A DNA stretch of 64,000 bases, from positions 165,898,382 through 165,962,381 of the forward strand of contig NC_080570.1 in assembly GCF_030247185.1 (NCBI RefSeq), in the 5' to 3' direction. This DNA comes from Malaya genurostris (taxonomy: Eukaryota > Arthropoda > Insecta > Diptera > Culicidae). Shown here one piece after another: positions 10,701-22,180 of this stretch; position 1 is the first letter of the stretch, and each line of letters starts with the position of its first letter. The translations under genes were made by a program, and so were the position numbers. Below the pieces are notes generated by a model, which saw only the letters and a list, made by a program, of their open reading frames with translations, had not been told where the DNA came from and did no database searches.

Positions 10701-13700
10701 AAATTCTGATAACGGGCCTGGATTGTCTGTTGGTTTCAACCTTTCATGAGATATAATCTTGCTCGCCGGGTATATCGCTATGGTCCCGGAGCTTGGCGTC
10801 CTGCACTAGCAAAAATAATTGATGTTAAAACTGACTTTAGAGTCTTTATTGAAGACTATTTGATTGTTTCGCTACAGGTATAATGAACGTGCAATATTTA
10901 GGTATCTTTCAAGAATCCGCTAAGAATACCAAGTCAAAAATTATGTGCCTGATTAAGTCCTACTTTTTTGTCCGGTTTAGCCCCAGCACAGACAATTCAT
11001 TTTCAAGACCGAATAATAATTTCATTTTCTACGTAATCTGAAATGAACCTTTGAGAGTACTAATCAGACCAACGAGACGATAGGGAGAAGTCGTATAGAC
11101 CCAAACAATCAGAAAAGATCACGTTTGACACCAAACTGTATTTACTCAGCGTCATCCAGCTAACTGACGTCTGTCTGTCACACGAAAGCACGTTTACAAA
11201 TTCAATCCTGCTAATTAACGAAGGTTTTCAGTTAAGCCACAAGTCGTACAAGATTTGGCACCGAATTTTCCACGCCACGATAACCATTTCTATTCACATT
11301 CATTCCATCCGATCGATAACGGGCCGGCAAAATGAAATCAAAAATCGAGTGGACTTCCAAATCGGGCTACTTGGATTGGTGATTCAACCACGTGCCGAAG
11401 TCCCGTCACGATTGAGAAACTGTACCAACCTTGAGTTTGGTGTCAACCGGTGGCGGCAACATGATGCTTTTTTTTCACTGTCTCTCCAATCGAAGTAGGC
11501 TTCACCATGCAACTTGAAGCATTCTGGTTATGTAAATTTTACCAGCCGCATAATTTAGGTGTGGCATCATCATCCTTAATCTTGACACTATTTTGGTTGT
11601 CAATTTATGCGTTGATTGATGTCACCATCCCCACAACGGTCTTGAATGCGCAAAATTCTAACAAAAGACGACCGCGCGTGTGGATAAACAAAGACCGAAA
11701 CCGGTTCCATCAACTATCGGTGCCGGTGTTACACTGTAACAATTAGTAGCATGAAGCAATAGTGAAACTACTGTGGCGTGTCAAACCGAGGCGAAAGAAT
11801 AAATTGTACTCATGTCATATTGCTTGAGGAACCGTGTGTTTCATGTGCACTTTTTTCCGCATGTATACGATTCTGTTTCAAATCGAACAGCAAGGTTATA
11901 GCCAACTAACCGTTTCCCTGCCTTTCCATGCATCCTTACGCAAAAACCACCAAACTCGCAAACAGCGCAGACCAAGGACGAGAAGGAATTCAAATGTCCG
12001 GAAAACTTGGGAAATGGAAACTTTGCCGACCCCGTCACCTGTCGCCGGTTTTATCAGGTAGGTAAAGGTTTGTTTTTTTTGTGGGTGTTTGTCGTTCATA
12101 AAATTTGCTAAATTCAAACGAGTTCTATGTTGTATGTTATGTTTTCGACTATTTCTGGCCGATGCAGGTATGGTCATTCAGGGGTTACTTTGATGGTTCC
12201 CGGTTTCAAGTTCCGAAAGTAGCGATCAGTACTCCAATATAAATTTCGCACTATGCCCTTCTGTACCGGTACATTGTCTCGAAAAACGACGGTAGTCTAC
12301 GAAACGTATTCCAAAAACCTTCCGTCCCATTTAGCCTCCCCTAGGCCATTTCGGAGCACTCGTAATCAGCCTTTTTCTCTGGCGCATGATAATGGGTCAA
12401 GGCTTCGTTATCAATCAACACCAAAAGTCCAACCGAATCAGCATCAGAATAGCCGAACATGCTTCCGAAGTGTGCTCGCGTTCGTCTTTTTAATCCTGAA
12501 TACGCATGGGCGGCTCCCTGTGGCAGGAAATCTTTTTCATGCGCTTAGTTACAAACTGATATATACAAAATATTCAATTTCAAGAGTTTTATATATTGAA
12601 TGTATAAATAGTATGTATCAAACCAATGCCTGGATCGAGGACCTGAGTTCAACGTGGTCAACTTTTCATACAAAAACTATCTGTCAAACACAGCCTACTA
12701 CTTCGAATGATGCAAGTCTCAGAACAAACGAGTCAAATGAAACAGAGGCTGTTGGACACTTTACCGAGTAGCTGCCTCCAGCAGAATCAGAAGTAGTTTT
12801 ATGTTCGCTGCCTGCGGGAAGAATCCCATTCCGCCGAAACACTCTGTTACGTAGTGAGCAGCCATATCCTTACCAGCTCACCAGTCGGAAATTCAAATTT
12901 ATTCTAGCAAATTTAATTTTAATTTCACCCCACACATGGTTGTCATATTCTTCACTTTCATTGCAGTGCGTAGACGGCTTCCCATACTTGAACCGATGTC
13001 CTTCGGGGTTGTATTTTGATGATTTGCAAAAGTTCTGCACATTCAAGGCGGAAGCAAAGTGTGGACCTCTCGCTCGTAAGTTTTTCTTTCCATAGGTCTA
13101 TTTAGTTCCCAATCATTTTGTTTCGCATTTCATGTCGTCTTTAGAGCCAACAGTAACCACCGAAGCGCCAGTAGATCTGGCGAAAAAATGCGACCAAAGT
13201 GAGTGCCAATTACCGTATTGTTTCTGCAACAAAGACGGCACACTGATTCCGAGGGGCCTGGAACCGGATGAGGTAAATGCGGAATCCATGATATAGCTTC
13301 TTTCTTCTCTTAGCTCATAGTTTTGTTATCTTTCATTACAACAGATTCCGCAGATTATACTGCTAACGTTCGATGGTGCTGTGAATCTTAACAATTACGA
13401 ACATTACAAGAAGGTGTTCAATGGAAAACGGAAAAATCCAAACGGCTGTGAAATCAAAGGAACCTTCTTTATTTCGCACGAATACAGGTTAGTATGCCTT
13501 GAAACTCCTCAGCCTGAAGTTATGTCACAGTGTTGCAACAAGCAATTTCGTCAACACGAAATCTATTCGTGCAATCCCTTAATCATTCTGGCAGCTCCTG
13601 TCTCGATCAAGACAGGAAAGAAATTGCGTTTCACTCTACAATTAATTGCACCTTGCATCCTCCGCCTTCCTCTGGCCAACCTTTATCCCTTTACAGCGAA

Positions 13701-16700
13701 TAAATTAAATTTTAAATGTTTTATTCTTCCAACTGAAAGCGCAACACAGTGGAAAAAAAATCTTCGTTTCCCTTCCATCCCTTCTCAGGCTCCAGACATT
13801 TCATTACAATGAACGCTTTTCATCAAGGTAAACTCGATGCAACTATTAAAATGCCACTTTGTCTCGGGCGGAAGCTTTTTCCTCGCCTGCTAGGATTGCG
13901 TTTTTGCTTTGGTTTCCTTCTGCAGCTCCCGCACTGAGTTAAACCGCAGTATCCTTCTCGGGTTTTCTTTCACGAGATTCTGCTTTCAACTTACTTACGT
14001 TGCCATTTGAGCAATTGTGTGTTTTGGTGGATGCTTAATTTGCACTATCACATAAATGCTTCTTTTTTTTTATTTTTGTTTTGTTTCGTTTTGTTCTAAC
14101 TAGCCTGTGTCCATAGTAATGAAACGAAACAATCACAGTTTGAGAGAGACACATCAAGTGCCATAAATTCAGTCGCTAGTTCCGTTCTATTCCAAAAATT
14201 TTCTATTATGGTTTCCTGCTAATACAAGTCGACTTCCTCTAGTAACGTATATTTTCCGCGAACACTCTGAGACTGACTAACTCCTAACTCCTCCCAACTA
14301 TGAGTTTTTAAGCTCCTAACATTTACTTTCGGGTAAAGTCCGAAGATTTCAGTACAAGCCGAGCTTGTGATTTTAAGTAGAAAGTTCATCCGACTTTCTC
14401 CCGAAATTCCACCGAAAGCCTAGAACACGCAATTTGTAACGTTGTGCAATACCCTATCTTTAACTGTGTTGACTGCGTTTACTTCCTTCTTGATTTGTTA
14501 TCAGTTGTACTTGTTGATGCAGCAATTTGTAGCATTGCCATTACTTCTATTTGTTATCACGTCTTCCATATTATCTACTAGATTCTCTAATTTTGACACT
14601 TGCTTATCAACTTCTGTATTGAACTTTCCTTTCTACTGATACGTACGCTGTAATACGGTGTCGCGACTGGAGCGGCATATTCTAACAAACTGCTAGCACA
14701 ACTGCTTTCAGACGAAAAATGGCCTCAAAGCTAAATCGGACAGCACACGAACATAAACGATGTGGCATTCGATATTTTTTAGCGGAAAAGTACCGCAAAA
14801 ATCTGCCACCAAAGCAAATGCTTTGAAGCTTAATAGTTAAAAAAATCAAGTGAATTCTATTCTAAGGGTCATAAATCAATTTCTCTGCATTAACCACGGG
14901 AAGATGAATTTGTCCGTTGTTTTCAAAAAGTCGCCTTTTCAAAATTCGGCCCTGTGAAAATATAGGTTAATCGTGAATATCTCGAATTTAGCTAAACGTA
15001 ACGACCAAGGATGACTTTTATTGTATCAAAGAACGCTCACTAGTAACTCTTCACACGATTCAATCAGTGCCATCAAAGAAAGACGGATATCATCGCAGCA
15101 ACAAAAAAACGGCATGGTTCTTTTAACGTAGGATAGACACCAGTGCGAGAGCGAATTTCTCTCGATGTCCCGTTCGAGCATCACGAGTTAGCACGCTGCT
15201 GTGCGGATTCTCTCTGAAGCAACAAACGATCGCTTATTCTCGTTTCGCGATCCGATTCTATGCGGGCAGTTGATGATTGCGATTATTCTAACTATGTGCA
15301 AATAACCTTTGTATAAGTTGTGTTTATGAAAATGTATGTCAATGCTCCATACAAGGGTTTTGAAATATTGCAACCTAGTATGAGAATCATCAAGTCGAAT
15401 CATCGATTCGATTTTGCTGCGATAATTGTCAACTTGCGATTCTCTCTTGGTAAATTCCACACAGCACCGACTGACTGTAATTTTTTAAGGCCCATTAAAA
15501 TACTCAGAGTATGAAGTGGAGCGAAGAATCGTAGAAAAATTCTCGGTTCATGCATTGAGAGACACGAGTTCTTGTAGCATTTCCTACCGGATTGATAATG
15601 TAGTAACACATGGATCAATAAGTCCCGATACTAAAGCAGAGATGGCGCTCGTAGTAAACCAGTAACCACGTCTTTCGAGAGTACTAACCTTTGCTTGAAA
15701 CGGGTCAAAATTTTATGTCGATCCGACCAGAAACAGCTGAGTTATCGAGGTTGGAGTAAAGTTTTGTAGTTTGTTTAAAAAATGGAAAAAACCGAGTTTC
15801 GTGCTTTGATAAAACATTGTTTTTAATGGGTAAAAACACCGTGCAAGCGCAACAATGGATTGAAAAATGTTATCCGGACTCTTGTCCATCAAAAGCAACG
15901 ATTTGTCGGTGGTTCGCCGAGTTTAAACGTGGTCGTACCAACACAAATGACGCGGAACGCTCGGGTAGACCTGTGGAAGCCGTTACACCGGAAAATGTGA
16001 GTGAAGTGACAAAAATTATAATGAAAGATCGTAAAGTGAAGCTCCGTGAGATTGCTGAGATGACACAGATATCATATGGAAGTGTATTTACTATCCTTCA
16101 TTAAAAATTGAGCATAAAAAAGGTTTTTTCCAAGTGGGTGCCGCAATTGCTTTCGATGGAACAAAATGCACCCTGCTACAAGTCGATGAAAACAATGGCG
16201 AATTTGAACGAATTGGGCTTTCCCCACCCCCCCATACTCGCCAGATTTAGCTCCCAGTGACTACTGGCTCTTTGCTGATCTTAAAAAAATGCTCCAGGGA
16301 AAAAGATTTGGCTCAATTGAGGAGGACATCGCTGAAACTGAAGCTTATTTTGAAGCGGTAGATAATTTTTTTATAAACATGGTATTGAAAAATTGGAAAA
16401 ACGTTGGAACCATTGTATCACCCTGAAAGGTGATTAATAAAATGATGAATAAAAAAAAATTTTGGAAAAAAAATGTTGTTTCCATTGTTAGTCTCGGGAC
16501 TTATTGATCCATGTGTTATACAATATAGAAAAATATCGAACAGCTTCTGTCAAATTATCGGCAATCACCAACACTTGTAACAACATAATTCTTTGTACGT
16601 ACCATCAGAAATATGATCAGTAATTTGTGCTGAAATTTTCAACAGTGTGAAATAACCATAAATAACTAATACCACGATTTTCACCACTTTTCGAAAAATC

Positions 16701-19559
16701 CGATGGAAAACACGGGGACGGCTGGGCTCGATTCCCAAACCCGCACATAGGGTAAGAAAGTCGCGTCGTGCAGTGCTCCCAAAATCTTGATTTCATGTCA
16801 TAATTAAAGAAAAGGCGATACATAAATATAAACCTAATTTTCAAATGCCATGCTTATCCTATAGTATGGTCAAACAAGCTTTTTCGCATATTATTGATGT
16901 TGTCTTTGGTAAGTAAGTTGTAACAAATTTACTTGAAAATTATGAAATATTTCTATATGGCATTGCATCATTTTCAACTAATTTCAACTGTTATCTAATT
17001 CCATTTGTACTTTCCATTGCTGTCAAAACACAAAGCCACTATGAAATGAAGAAAACTAGACTAAGCCAGTAAGATACGATTCTGACAAGAGTGATGAGTT
17101 ATTACTTTGTATGCCTTGGAAAAACTTCGAAAGTTTAGATGGGTAAGAAGTCTAGGATCCGATTTTTTCCCTAGATTGTTTACCCGGTTTTCCTAAACTT
17201 ACATGGACGGTACTATTCAATTCCATCCAGATTCGACTCCCGGTTCCAGAGTTTCAGAGTATTATATATAATCGCACTTTTTTAGGAGATGGCAGAACCA
17301 ATTTTCGCGACCCTAGCCTGCTATTGTGTTTCATCGAGATCCGACTTTCGATTCGGAAATTACTTCTTCACATAGGCTTCACATTTGAACACAATTTTTT
17401 CAGAGCTTACTGAAGCATATTGGTAAAGACTTCCAGATTTCTTATCTTGTTAGTTGGTGCCAACATGAACTAACCCAAGTAGCAATTAAAACTTGTTAAA
17501 ATTGCCATGTTTCGCAATTACAGAACAGGGTTCTGTTTCAAATCGTTTTGTTTTTTAACTGACTTTACAATATGTTCATTTGAGTGTGCTGTTTTGAGAG
17601 GATTTGGCAGCCTGCCATTACGCTAGACTGGCACAGTATGTTGAACCTGAAATCGGTCTACACTACGAACTTGTTGCTCATTTTCCAAGTGAGAGTTATT
17701 TCTCATAGCTGTTCAAGCATCCGTCGGTTGCTTGAAATGTCGATATTGATATGTTATTCGGGTTTGAAAAAAAAACTGTTGCAATGATGGAACGAGCTTG
17801 GTTAACTTTCGCTTCACCCAACTAGATAGTGAGGGGAATATGAAACATTTTTCATTATTATGACCATTATGATTACATTATCAATGCATATTCGTAACGA
17901 TTGCCATAAAACTTTCAACTGTACGATAAATGCCTGACTCTTATTACCTTCCCGTATTTAATATCCTAATACGTATAGCACCGTGTCCACAGTCGACTAC
18001 TTCCACATGGACAACCACGACGATACGTTCAAGAATTTTAAGTTATCGTAATATTAGATTTATACTTCTGGAGGCATATCTACTGGCAATCCCAGTTCCC
18101 ACTTATCTGTACATCTCATTTCACCACCTTAATCGCGATAGAAGCAAAAAAGCAAAACGAGAAAGAGAGAAAAAAACAACTTAGCTCTTTTATTCGGGTA
18201 GGAGGAAATAAAACATAAATTCTGCCTTATCTGCCGCTCATCTTATCTCTGCTGCCGGTGCCGGCTCTCATATGCAGTCGCGAAATGTGAAATGGGCTGC
18301 ATAAATTTGGAATCCAATTTCGCTTCAATTGCTGCTTTCGCTGTTGAGATAAAGTTCGTCTAAATGCACCTGAGCAGTTAATCGGTGCTTATTCCGAACG
18401 CTGAGAAGATAAATGGTCAGAAACTGCTGCCTTGCAGCATCCAGTCGCACGGAAACAATCATGTCTGTTTTTTTTTTGTTCCCCCTTAGCAACTATCAGC
18501 AGATTCAGACACTTGCCAACGATGGCCACGAAATTGCAGTGGAAACGATTTCCCTCCAGATGGGTTTGCAGGACAAAGGCTATGAGGAGTGGGTTGGAGA
18601 GATGATCGGAATGAGAACAATTTTGAAGCACTTCTCAAACGTCACAGCCAATGAGATCAATGGGATGCGGGCACCCTTCCTAAAACCCGGTCGTAACACT
18701 CAATACAAGGTAAGTTACTTACTTCAATTAAAACCAGACTTGTATCCAGTCGAGTATCTTTGCTCGTAGGTCATCGAGGACTTCGGTTTTATCTACGATA
18801 GCTCAATAAGCGTACCTCCAAGTCCAATTCCTGTTTGGCCGTACACATTGGACTACAAAATTCCTCACGAGTGTAAAAGTGGAACCTGTCCAACTAAGTC
18901 CTTCCCGGGTATCTGGGAGGTTCCGTTGAATGCTCACTTTGTCGAAAGCTACGAAGGAGGTCACTGTCCGTACATGGATCAATGCGTTTTACACAACCAC
19001 GACGCGGAAGATGTGTTTGCCTGGCTGCAGGAAGATTTCGAGCGATATTACTACCAAAATAGAGCACCGTACATGATGCCATTCCACACCAACTGGTTCC
19101 AGATTCGAGAACTGGAACGTGGACTGCACAAGTTCCTCGACTGGACCCAGACTTTGTAAGTGGCTTCGGTTTGCTATAAGTGAAGCATCCAACACCGTTA
19201 TTTTTTTCCATTTCAGACCGGATGTATATCACGTCACGGTAACACAGGCTTTAACGTGGATCACCGATCCGAAAACATTGAATCAACTGAACAACTACGA
19301 ACCGTGGAACTGCAAGACCAAAACAACACAAACACCCAAACCCTGTAATATCTCGAACAAGTGCGCTCTGTCCTTCAAGGAACCGGCATCAAACATCAGT
19401 GACACTCGATATATGGAAACTTGCTTCGATTGTCCCGCGGTTTACCCTTGGCTGGGAGATTCACACGGGACCGGCATTCCAGGACGGGATAACTACATCG
19501 ACCAGAGTTCTGCCGGTGCCGGAGAAACCAAAAATCAGCCCGAGGAAGAGGAAAATTAA
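7734..19559 (+). CDS. Cda4: Chitin deacetylase, CDA4-like (8 coding exons)
   Basis: Coding exons: 7734-7782, 11966-12057, 12967-13075, 13145-13272, 13345-13487, 18490-18709, 18770-19155 and 19217-19559 (1470 nt, 489 aa). A signal peptide (MRLPVVIWLGLIIFVSG) is followed by a six-cysteine CBM14 chitin-binding domain (about residues 24-80, split across exons 2 and 3). A polysaccharide deacetylase domain runs from residue about 127. There is no LDLa domain, unlike CDA1/2, and no long linker, unlike CDA5; this and the length point to CDA4. It should act outside the cell on chitin in cuticle or matrix. Motif 1 reads TFDG rather than TFDD (residues 134-137). The H-x3-H of motif 2 is replaced by ETISL (192-196). 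RAPFL and YDSSI motifs remain. The enzyme may bind chitin without normal metal-dependent catalysis. A poly(A) signal lies at 19770-19775. The CDA4 versus CDA5 choice is less certain than the family. Confidence 0.9.
8685..8851. mobile_element. Foldback MITE, possibly PIF/Harbinger-like
   Basis: The segment is almost fully palindromic. The outer arms share CGTTTTTCATTGAAAA (8691-8706 and its reverse complement near 8830-8844). The inner arms share a long match around GCACTTTCGAGCAGAA (about 8723-8752 against 8780-8813). A TTA lies on each side (8685-8687 and 8849-8851). A 3-bp TTA duplication fits PIF/Harbinger MITEs. The coordinates include both TTA copies. There is no coding capacity. Confidence 0.6.
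9529..10984. repeat. Possible TIR-flanked element, about 1.46 kb
   Basis: GGGGCTAAACCGG at 9529-9541 is the exact reverse complement of CCGGTTTAGCCCC at 10972-10984. Related sequence (GGCTTAACCGGACT) appears inside at about 9667. The arms are short, and I see no clear target duplication, so this could be a mere repeat motif. The interior includes an old mariner C-terminal relic. Confidence 0.3.
10480..10645 (+). pseudogene. Old mariner-type transposase relic, C-terminal part
   Basis: The plus strand reads PPCSPDLVTLNCYLF (third catalytic aspartate region), then SLRNRCEFCFEILDHY. The same remnant peptide occurs on the minus strand near 29290-29420 and 60500-60607, so three copies of one old family lie in this window. 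Stops interrupt the frame. Confidence 0.5.
15606..16516 (+). mobile_element. Mariner element, internally deleted, intact termini
   Basis: Near-identical inverted termini of about 29 bp lie at 15606-15634 and 16488-16516 (core GGATCAATAAGTCCCGA). A TA sits on each side (15604-15605 and 16517-16518), the mariner target duplication. The transposase starts at 15782 with MEKTEFRALIKHC and shows the HTH region (ATICRWFAEFKRG, ERSGRP, KLREIAEMTQISYGSVFTILH). It then jumps to the C-terminal third-aspartate region PYSPDLAPSDYWLFADLKKM (about 16225-16290). The first two catalytic aspartates are deleted. A one-base shift near 15822 and others break the frame. At 911 bp it is about 400 bp short of a full mariner. 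It could only move with help from another copy. Confidence 0.9.
16710..16765 (-). repeat. tRNA-derived SINE-like fragment
   Basis: GGGCTCGATTCCCAAACCCG followed by CACATAGG is the reverse complement of the CCTATGTGCGGG.TTGGGAATCGAACCCAG motif seen near 28650-28680. The internal GATTCGA-like box B points to a tRNA-derived SINE. Only a fragment is visible, and the borders are approximate. Confidence 0.4.
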
Positions 19560-19864
19560 TCCTACAGCGGGGCGGGGGGCACAGGACTGCAATGTTTACG
19601 ATATGCCACCCCCTCCTTCCTTCTGGTATCTCCCATCCTTTTAAGTCTTGTGATGTGCTTCACTTCAGCACACTACTCCTAGCGTTAACGTTTTAAAGAC
19701 AGTTATGTTAAGAATGGTTTTAATTATCAATGTGCATTACGTTGTTTTGCATTGCCACTGGTTCTAGCGAATAAATTCAACATTGTAAGTGAAACTAATG
19801 TTTTTTTTTTTGTTTTATTTATATCTCTGTTCTGAGTTGAAATAATAATACACCATATAGAAAG

Positions 19865-20341
19865 GACTTGCTTTTCCCCGAAGGAAGGTGAAGCAAATAT
19901 TGCCGGAGGGACGATATCTTTCGGTACGTACGGTGACTAGAAAAATAAAAATATCTTCAACTTTCGTGCATATTTCTAAGAACCGTCAAGGTATGAAGTC
20001 GGTCAAGGTGAAAACTGTACCGATGTACGATGAAACTTATGTGTTGGAACACTTGAGGCAGCTTCCCAGACTATGTTTTCATACGGCCATGCAATGGACG
20101 ATGAAAAAGGCCGAGATTCCCAAAAAATATTTGGTTTGACAGGAAATATACAGTTGTGGTCGAGCCACTTCATCACTATCGGAATGGTAGACAAGAAAGT
20201 ATACCACGAAGAATGTCTAAAAAAGCGATTGTTACCACTCCTACGCATCCATAACGCTCCCTTGTTATTCTGGCCTGATTTGGCATCTTGTCACTACGCC
20301 AGAGATGTTTTGGAATGGTATAAAGCTACAACTGTAGAAAC
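19865..20341 (+). pseudogene. Broken ITmD37E-type transposase, 5' portion
   Basis: The plus strand shows PMYDETYV (first aspartate, about 20020-20043) and then frame-shifted pieces of the LPGxLFHTAM and AEIPKKYLVW regions. These lead into KKVYHEECLKKRLLPLLR (about 20190-20240) and FWPDLASCHYARDVLEWYKA (second aspartate, about 20270-20330). These motifs match the mosquito ITmD37E group. The homology stops abruptly at 20341. A C-terminal tail of the same kind of transposase resumes at about 22121. Confidence 0.75.
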
Positions 20342-22120
20342 CCCTCCCCTTTGGTTGGTGGGCTTGACGGTATTGCAAACATCATCACATACAATCAATT
20401 AGCGTTAAAATTTGATAAAGATACGCGTTACAGCTTTGAGTTTCATAATTGAATTAAATGAATAAGATATGGAACGAATTAAATGAATAAGATGTTGATT
20501 GCATTACGCTCCAACATCCGGGGTTGGAGAGGCCGGTAGGGCTTAACTGAGCTCTTTTTTATGTTTTATTTTCATACTACCGGCCCTTAGTACCAGTGTG
20601 AAGTGGAAACTAAGTGGAGTGAACGTATCCCAATTGGGTTTCACACGATGACAACAAATGAACGGTAAATCGAGTCCATATTTGAAGTTTATTGGTGGTT
20701 TGTGTACAATGGATTACTGTGGAATGAGATAGAATATTGTAGAATAGAACGAAATAATAATGACTTAACCAATGAGCAAACCACTGATAGCTGTCAAACG
20801 ATGTTCATCCAGTTTGTATTGTGAGGATGTATCGTTTGGGACCTGATGAGTGAGATGATGTGTGAGTGAAATGTAAGAGTAAATGCATGCAAGAATGGTA
20901 ATAATGGCCACCGTTTCATGGTCGACCATTAGAAGAGATAGAAATTGGGTAACGGTACCCCCATTCATCTCAAATCCATTAGTCATTTCATATACGAGAA
21001 CCATTAGTTATAGTGAGATCTGTTATCTCTGTTTGATAGATTAATTTCAGAAGTAACATGAAATTTGGAGCATTTTGCTTCGCTAAAACAGCAGTATTGA
21101 ACCACTTCCGAACTACTGCTATGCGTTATTGCTTCTTAGAGACGAGGCAAAGACTTTGTATTCGATTTTATCACAATTCATTTATTGAAAGTCGAGTGAT
21201 TGCTAAAATAACATGGTGACTCTACTAATGAGATGACTATTGGCACACTAGTTTTAGTTAGGATCTATTAGAGTAGAAATTGTAACTCAATGTTGTAATG
21301 CTTGCGTGTGGAATACATGTAGGTATGTATGTATGCATGTATGTATGTATGTGTTTTTGTGTGTATGTACAATATACATTTTACCGTGCCTTTGGGTGCG
21401 TTGTATCCAATTGGTAGTGATGCATTTCGATTGTGGGTCAGTGTACACCAGATGCCCAAAAGTGCCTGAGCGGATGGTAACACTGTCAAAGATCAACCGA
21501 AGATAACGAAATGTGAACATGCTGTAGTAATTTTTATGGGACCCAAGTGTCAATATAATTTAAATAAAAACGCATGTCCTCAGTTCTTTTAAGTCGAACT
21601 ATCATAACCGCCCTTCAAAGATGTTATTAAACAACACTAATCCTTTTTTCTTTTTTTTCGGAAATGATTGACTGAGAATGAATAAGAAAGCTGAAAAATT
21701 GGAAAATAATTTAATTAACACTCTTAGCAAATCTTAGATACAAAATGGAACATGGGTAAGAATAAAAACACCACTGCATACAACTAACTTTTACATTTAG
21801 GGAAATAAAACAACATATCAGAAAAAGTACGGAATGGAAATAAAATAGAATGACAACAAAAGAGAATTGAATACAACCACTGGAATTAAGGTAAAACAGA
21901 ATATAAACTATGACCAAAGGTAAGGAAACCAACATAAATAAATAAAAAAAAACTGTTGGGTAATAATATAATTTCCTCATATTGAAAAAGGCGTTTATAT
22001 GGCGCGCATGCGCTAATTCGGCCTGATACAAACTAACGGGGAGGGACACACATTTTGGACAGGGCTGTAAAGCTGATTGGAACCCTTTCCCCGCCAAAAT
22101 GCGATATAAGGAAACTATAA
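20342..22120. other. Unclassified 1.8 kb insert inside the ITmD37E relic
   Basis: This stretch separates the two parts of the transposase relic and is flanked by an exact 25-bp direct repeat (20317-20341 and 22121-22145). It includes a tetranucleotide tract (21321-21352). I recognise no coding frame. The 152-aa minus-strand frame at 21711-22169 is AT-driven and has no family features. Neither end shows a poly(A) tract or inverted repeat that I can recognise. Confidence 0.4.
21321..21352. repeat. ATGT tetranucleotide microsatellite
   Basis: About eight tandem ATGT units with one ATGC interruption. Confidence 0.9.
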
Positions 22121-22180
22121 GGTATAAAGCTACAACTGTAGAAACATTTTTCAAAAATGTTAAACTCAAAAGTTCGTAAT
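22121..22180 (+). pseudogene. C-terminal tail of the ITmD37E relic
   Basis: Reads YKATTVETFFKNVKLK and, after a one-base shift, VRNF. This matches the end of ITmD37E-type transposases (a VQxLMKxVKxKVR motif). It starts with the 25-bp repeat shared with 20317-20341. It is followed by AT-rich non-coding DNA up to the selenoprotein K gene. Confidence 0.5.

Larger units (their letters stand above)
7783..11965 (+). other. Intron 1 of the chitin deacetylase gene, with repeats
   Basis: This 4.2 kb intron begins GTAAATC and ends AACAG. It holds a foldback MITE (8685-8851), a possible TIR element (9529-10984) containing an old mariner relic, and one end of the GGGCCC/CGGGCCTG repeat (10685-10720). 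The open frames inside it, such as 11507-11746, show no protein features. Confidence 0.7.
13488..18489 (+). other. Intron 5 of the chitin deacetylase gene, about 5 kb
   Basis: The intron begins GTTAGTATG and ends CCCCCTTAG. It carries the mariner deletion derivative (15606-16516), a SINE-like tRNA-derived fragment (about 16710-16765), a culicine repeat block (17160-17370) and a CCCAAGTAGCAATT motif at about 17474 that resembles the terminus of the element at 61772-62885. I found no further exon; the joined reading across it is phase-correct and gives the expected SNYQQIQ peptide. Confidence 0.7.

Noticed and set aside
12253..12771. 172-aa open frame inside the chitin deacetylase gene
   Set aside because: It lies in an intron, has no domain or motif, and its composition looks like translated non-coding DNA.
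21711..22169. 152-aa minus-strand frame with hydrophobic runs
   Set aside because: The hydrophobic look comes from AT-rich DNA read on the minus strand, and it overlaps a transposase relic on the other strand.
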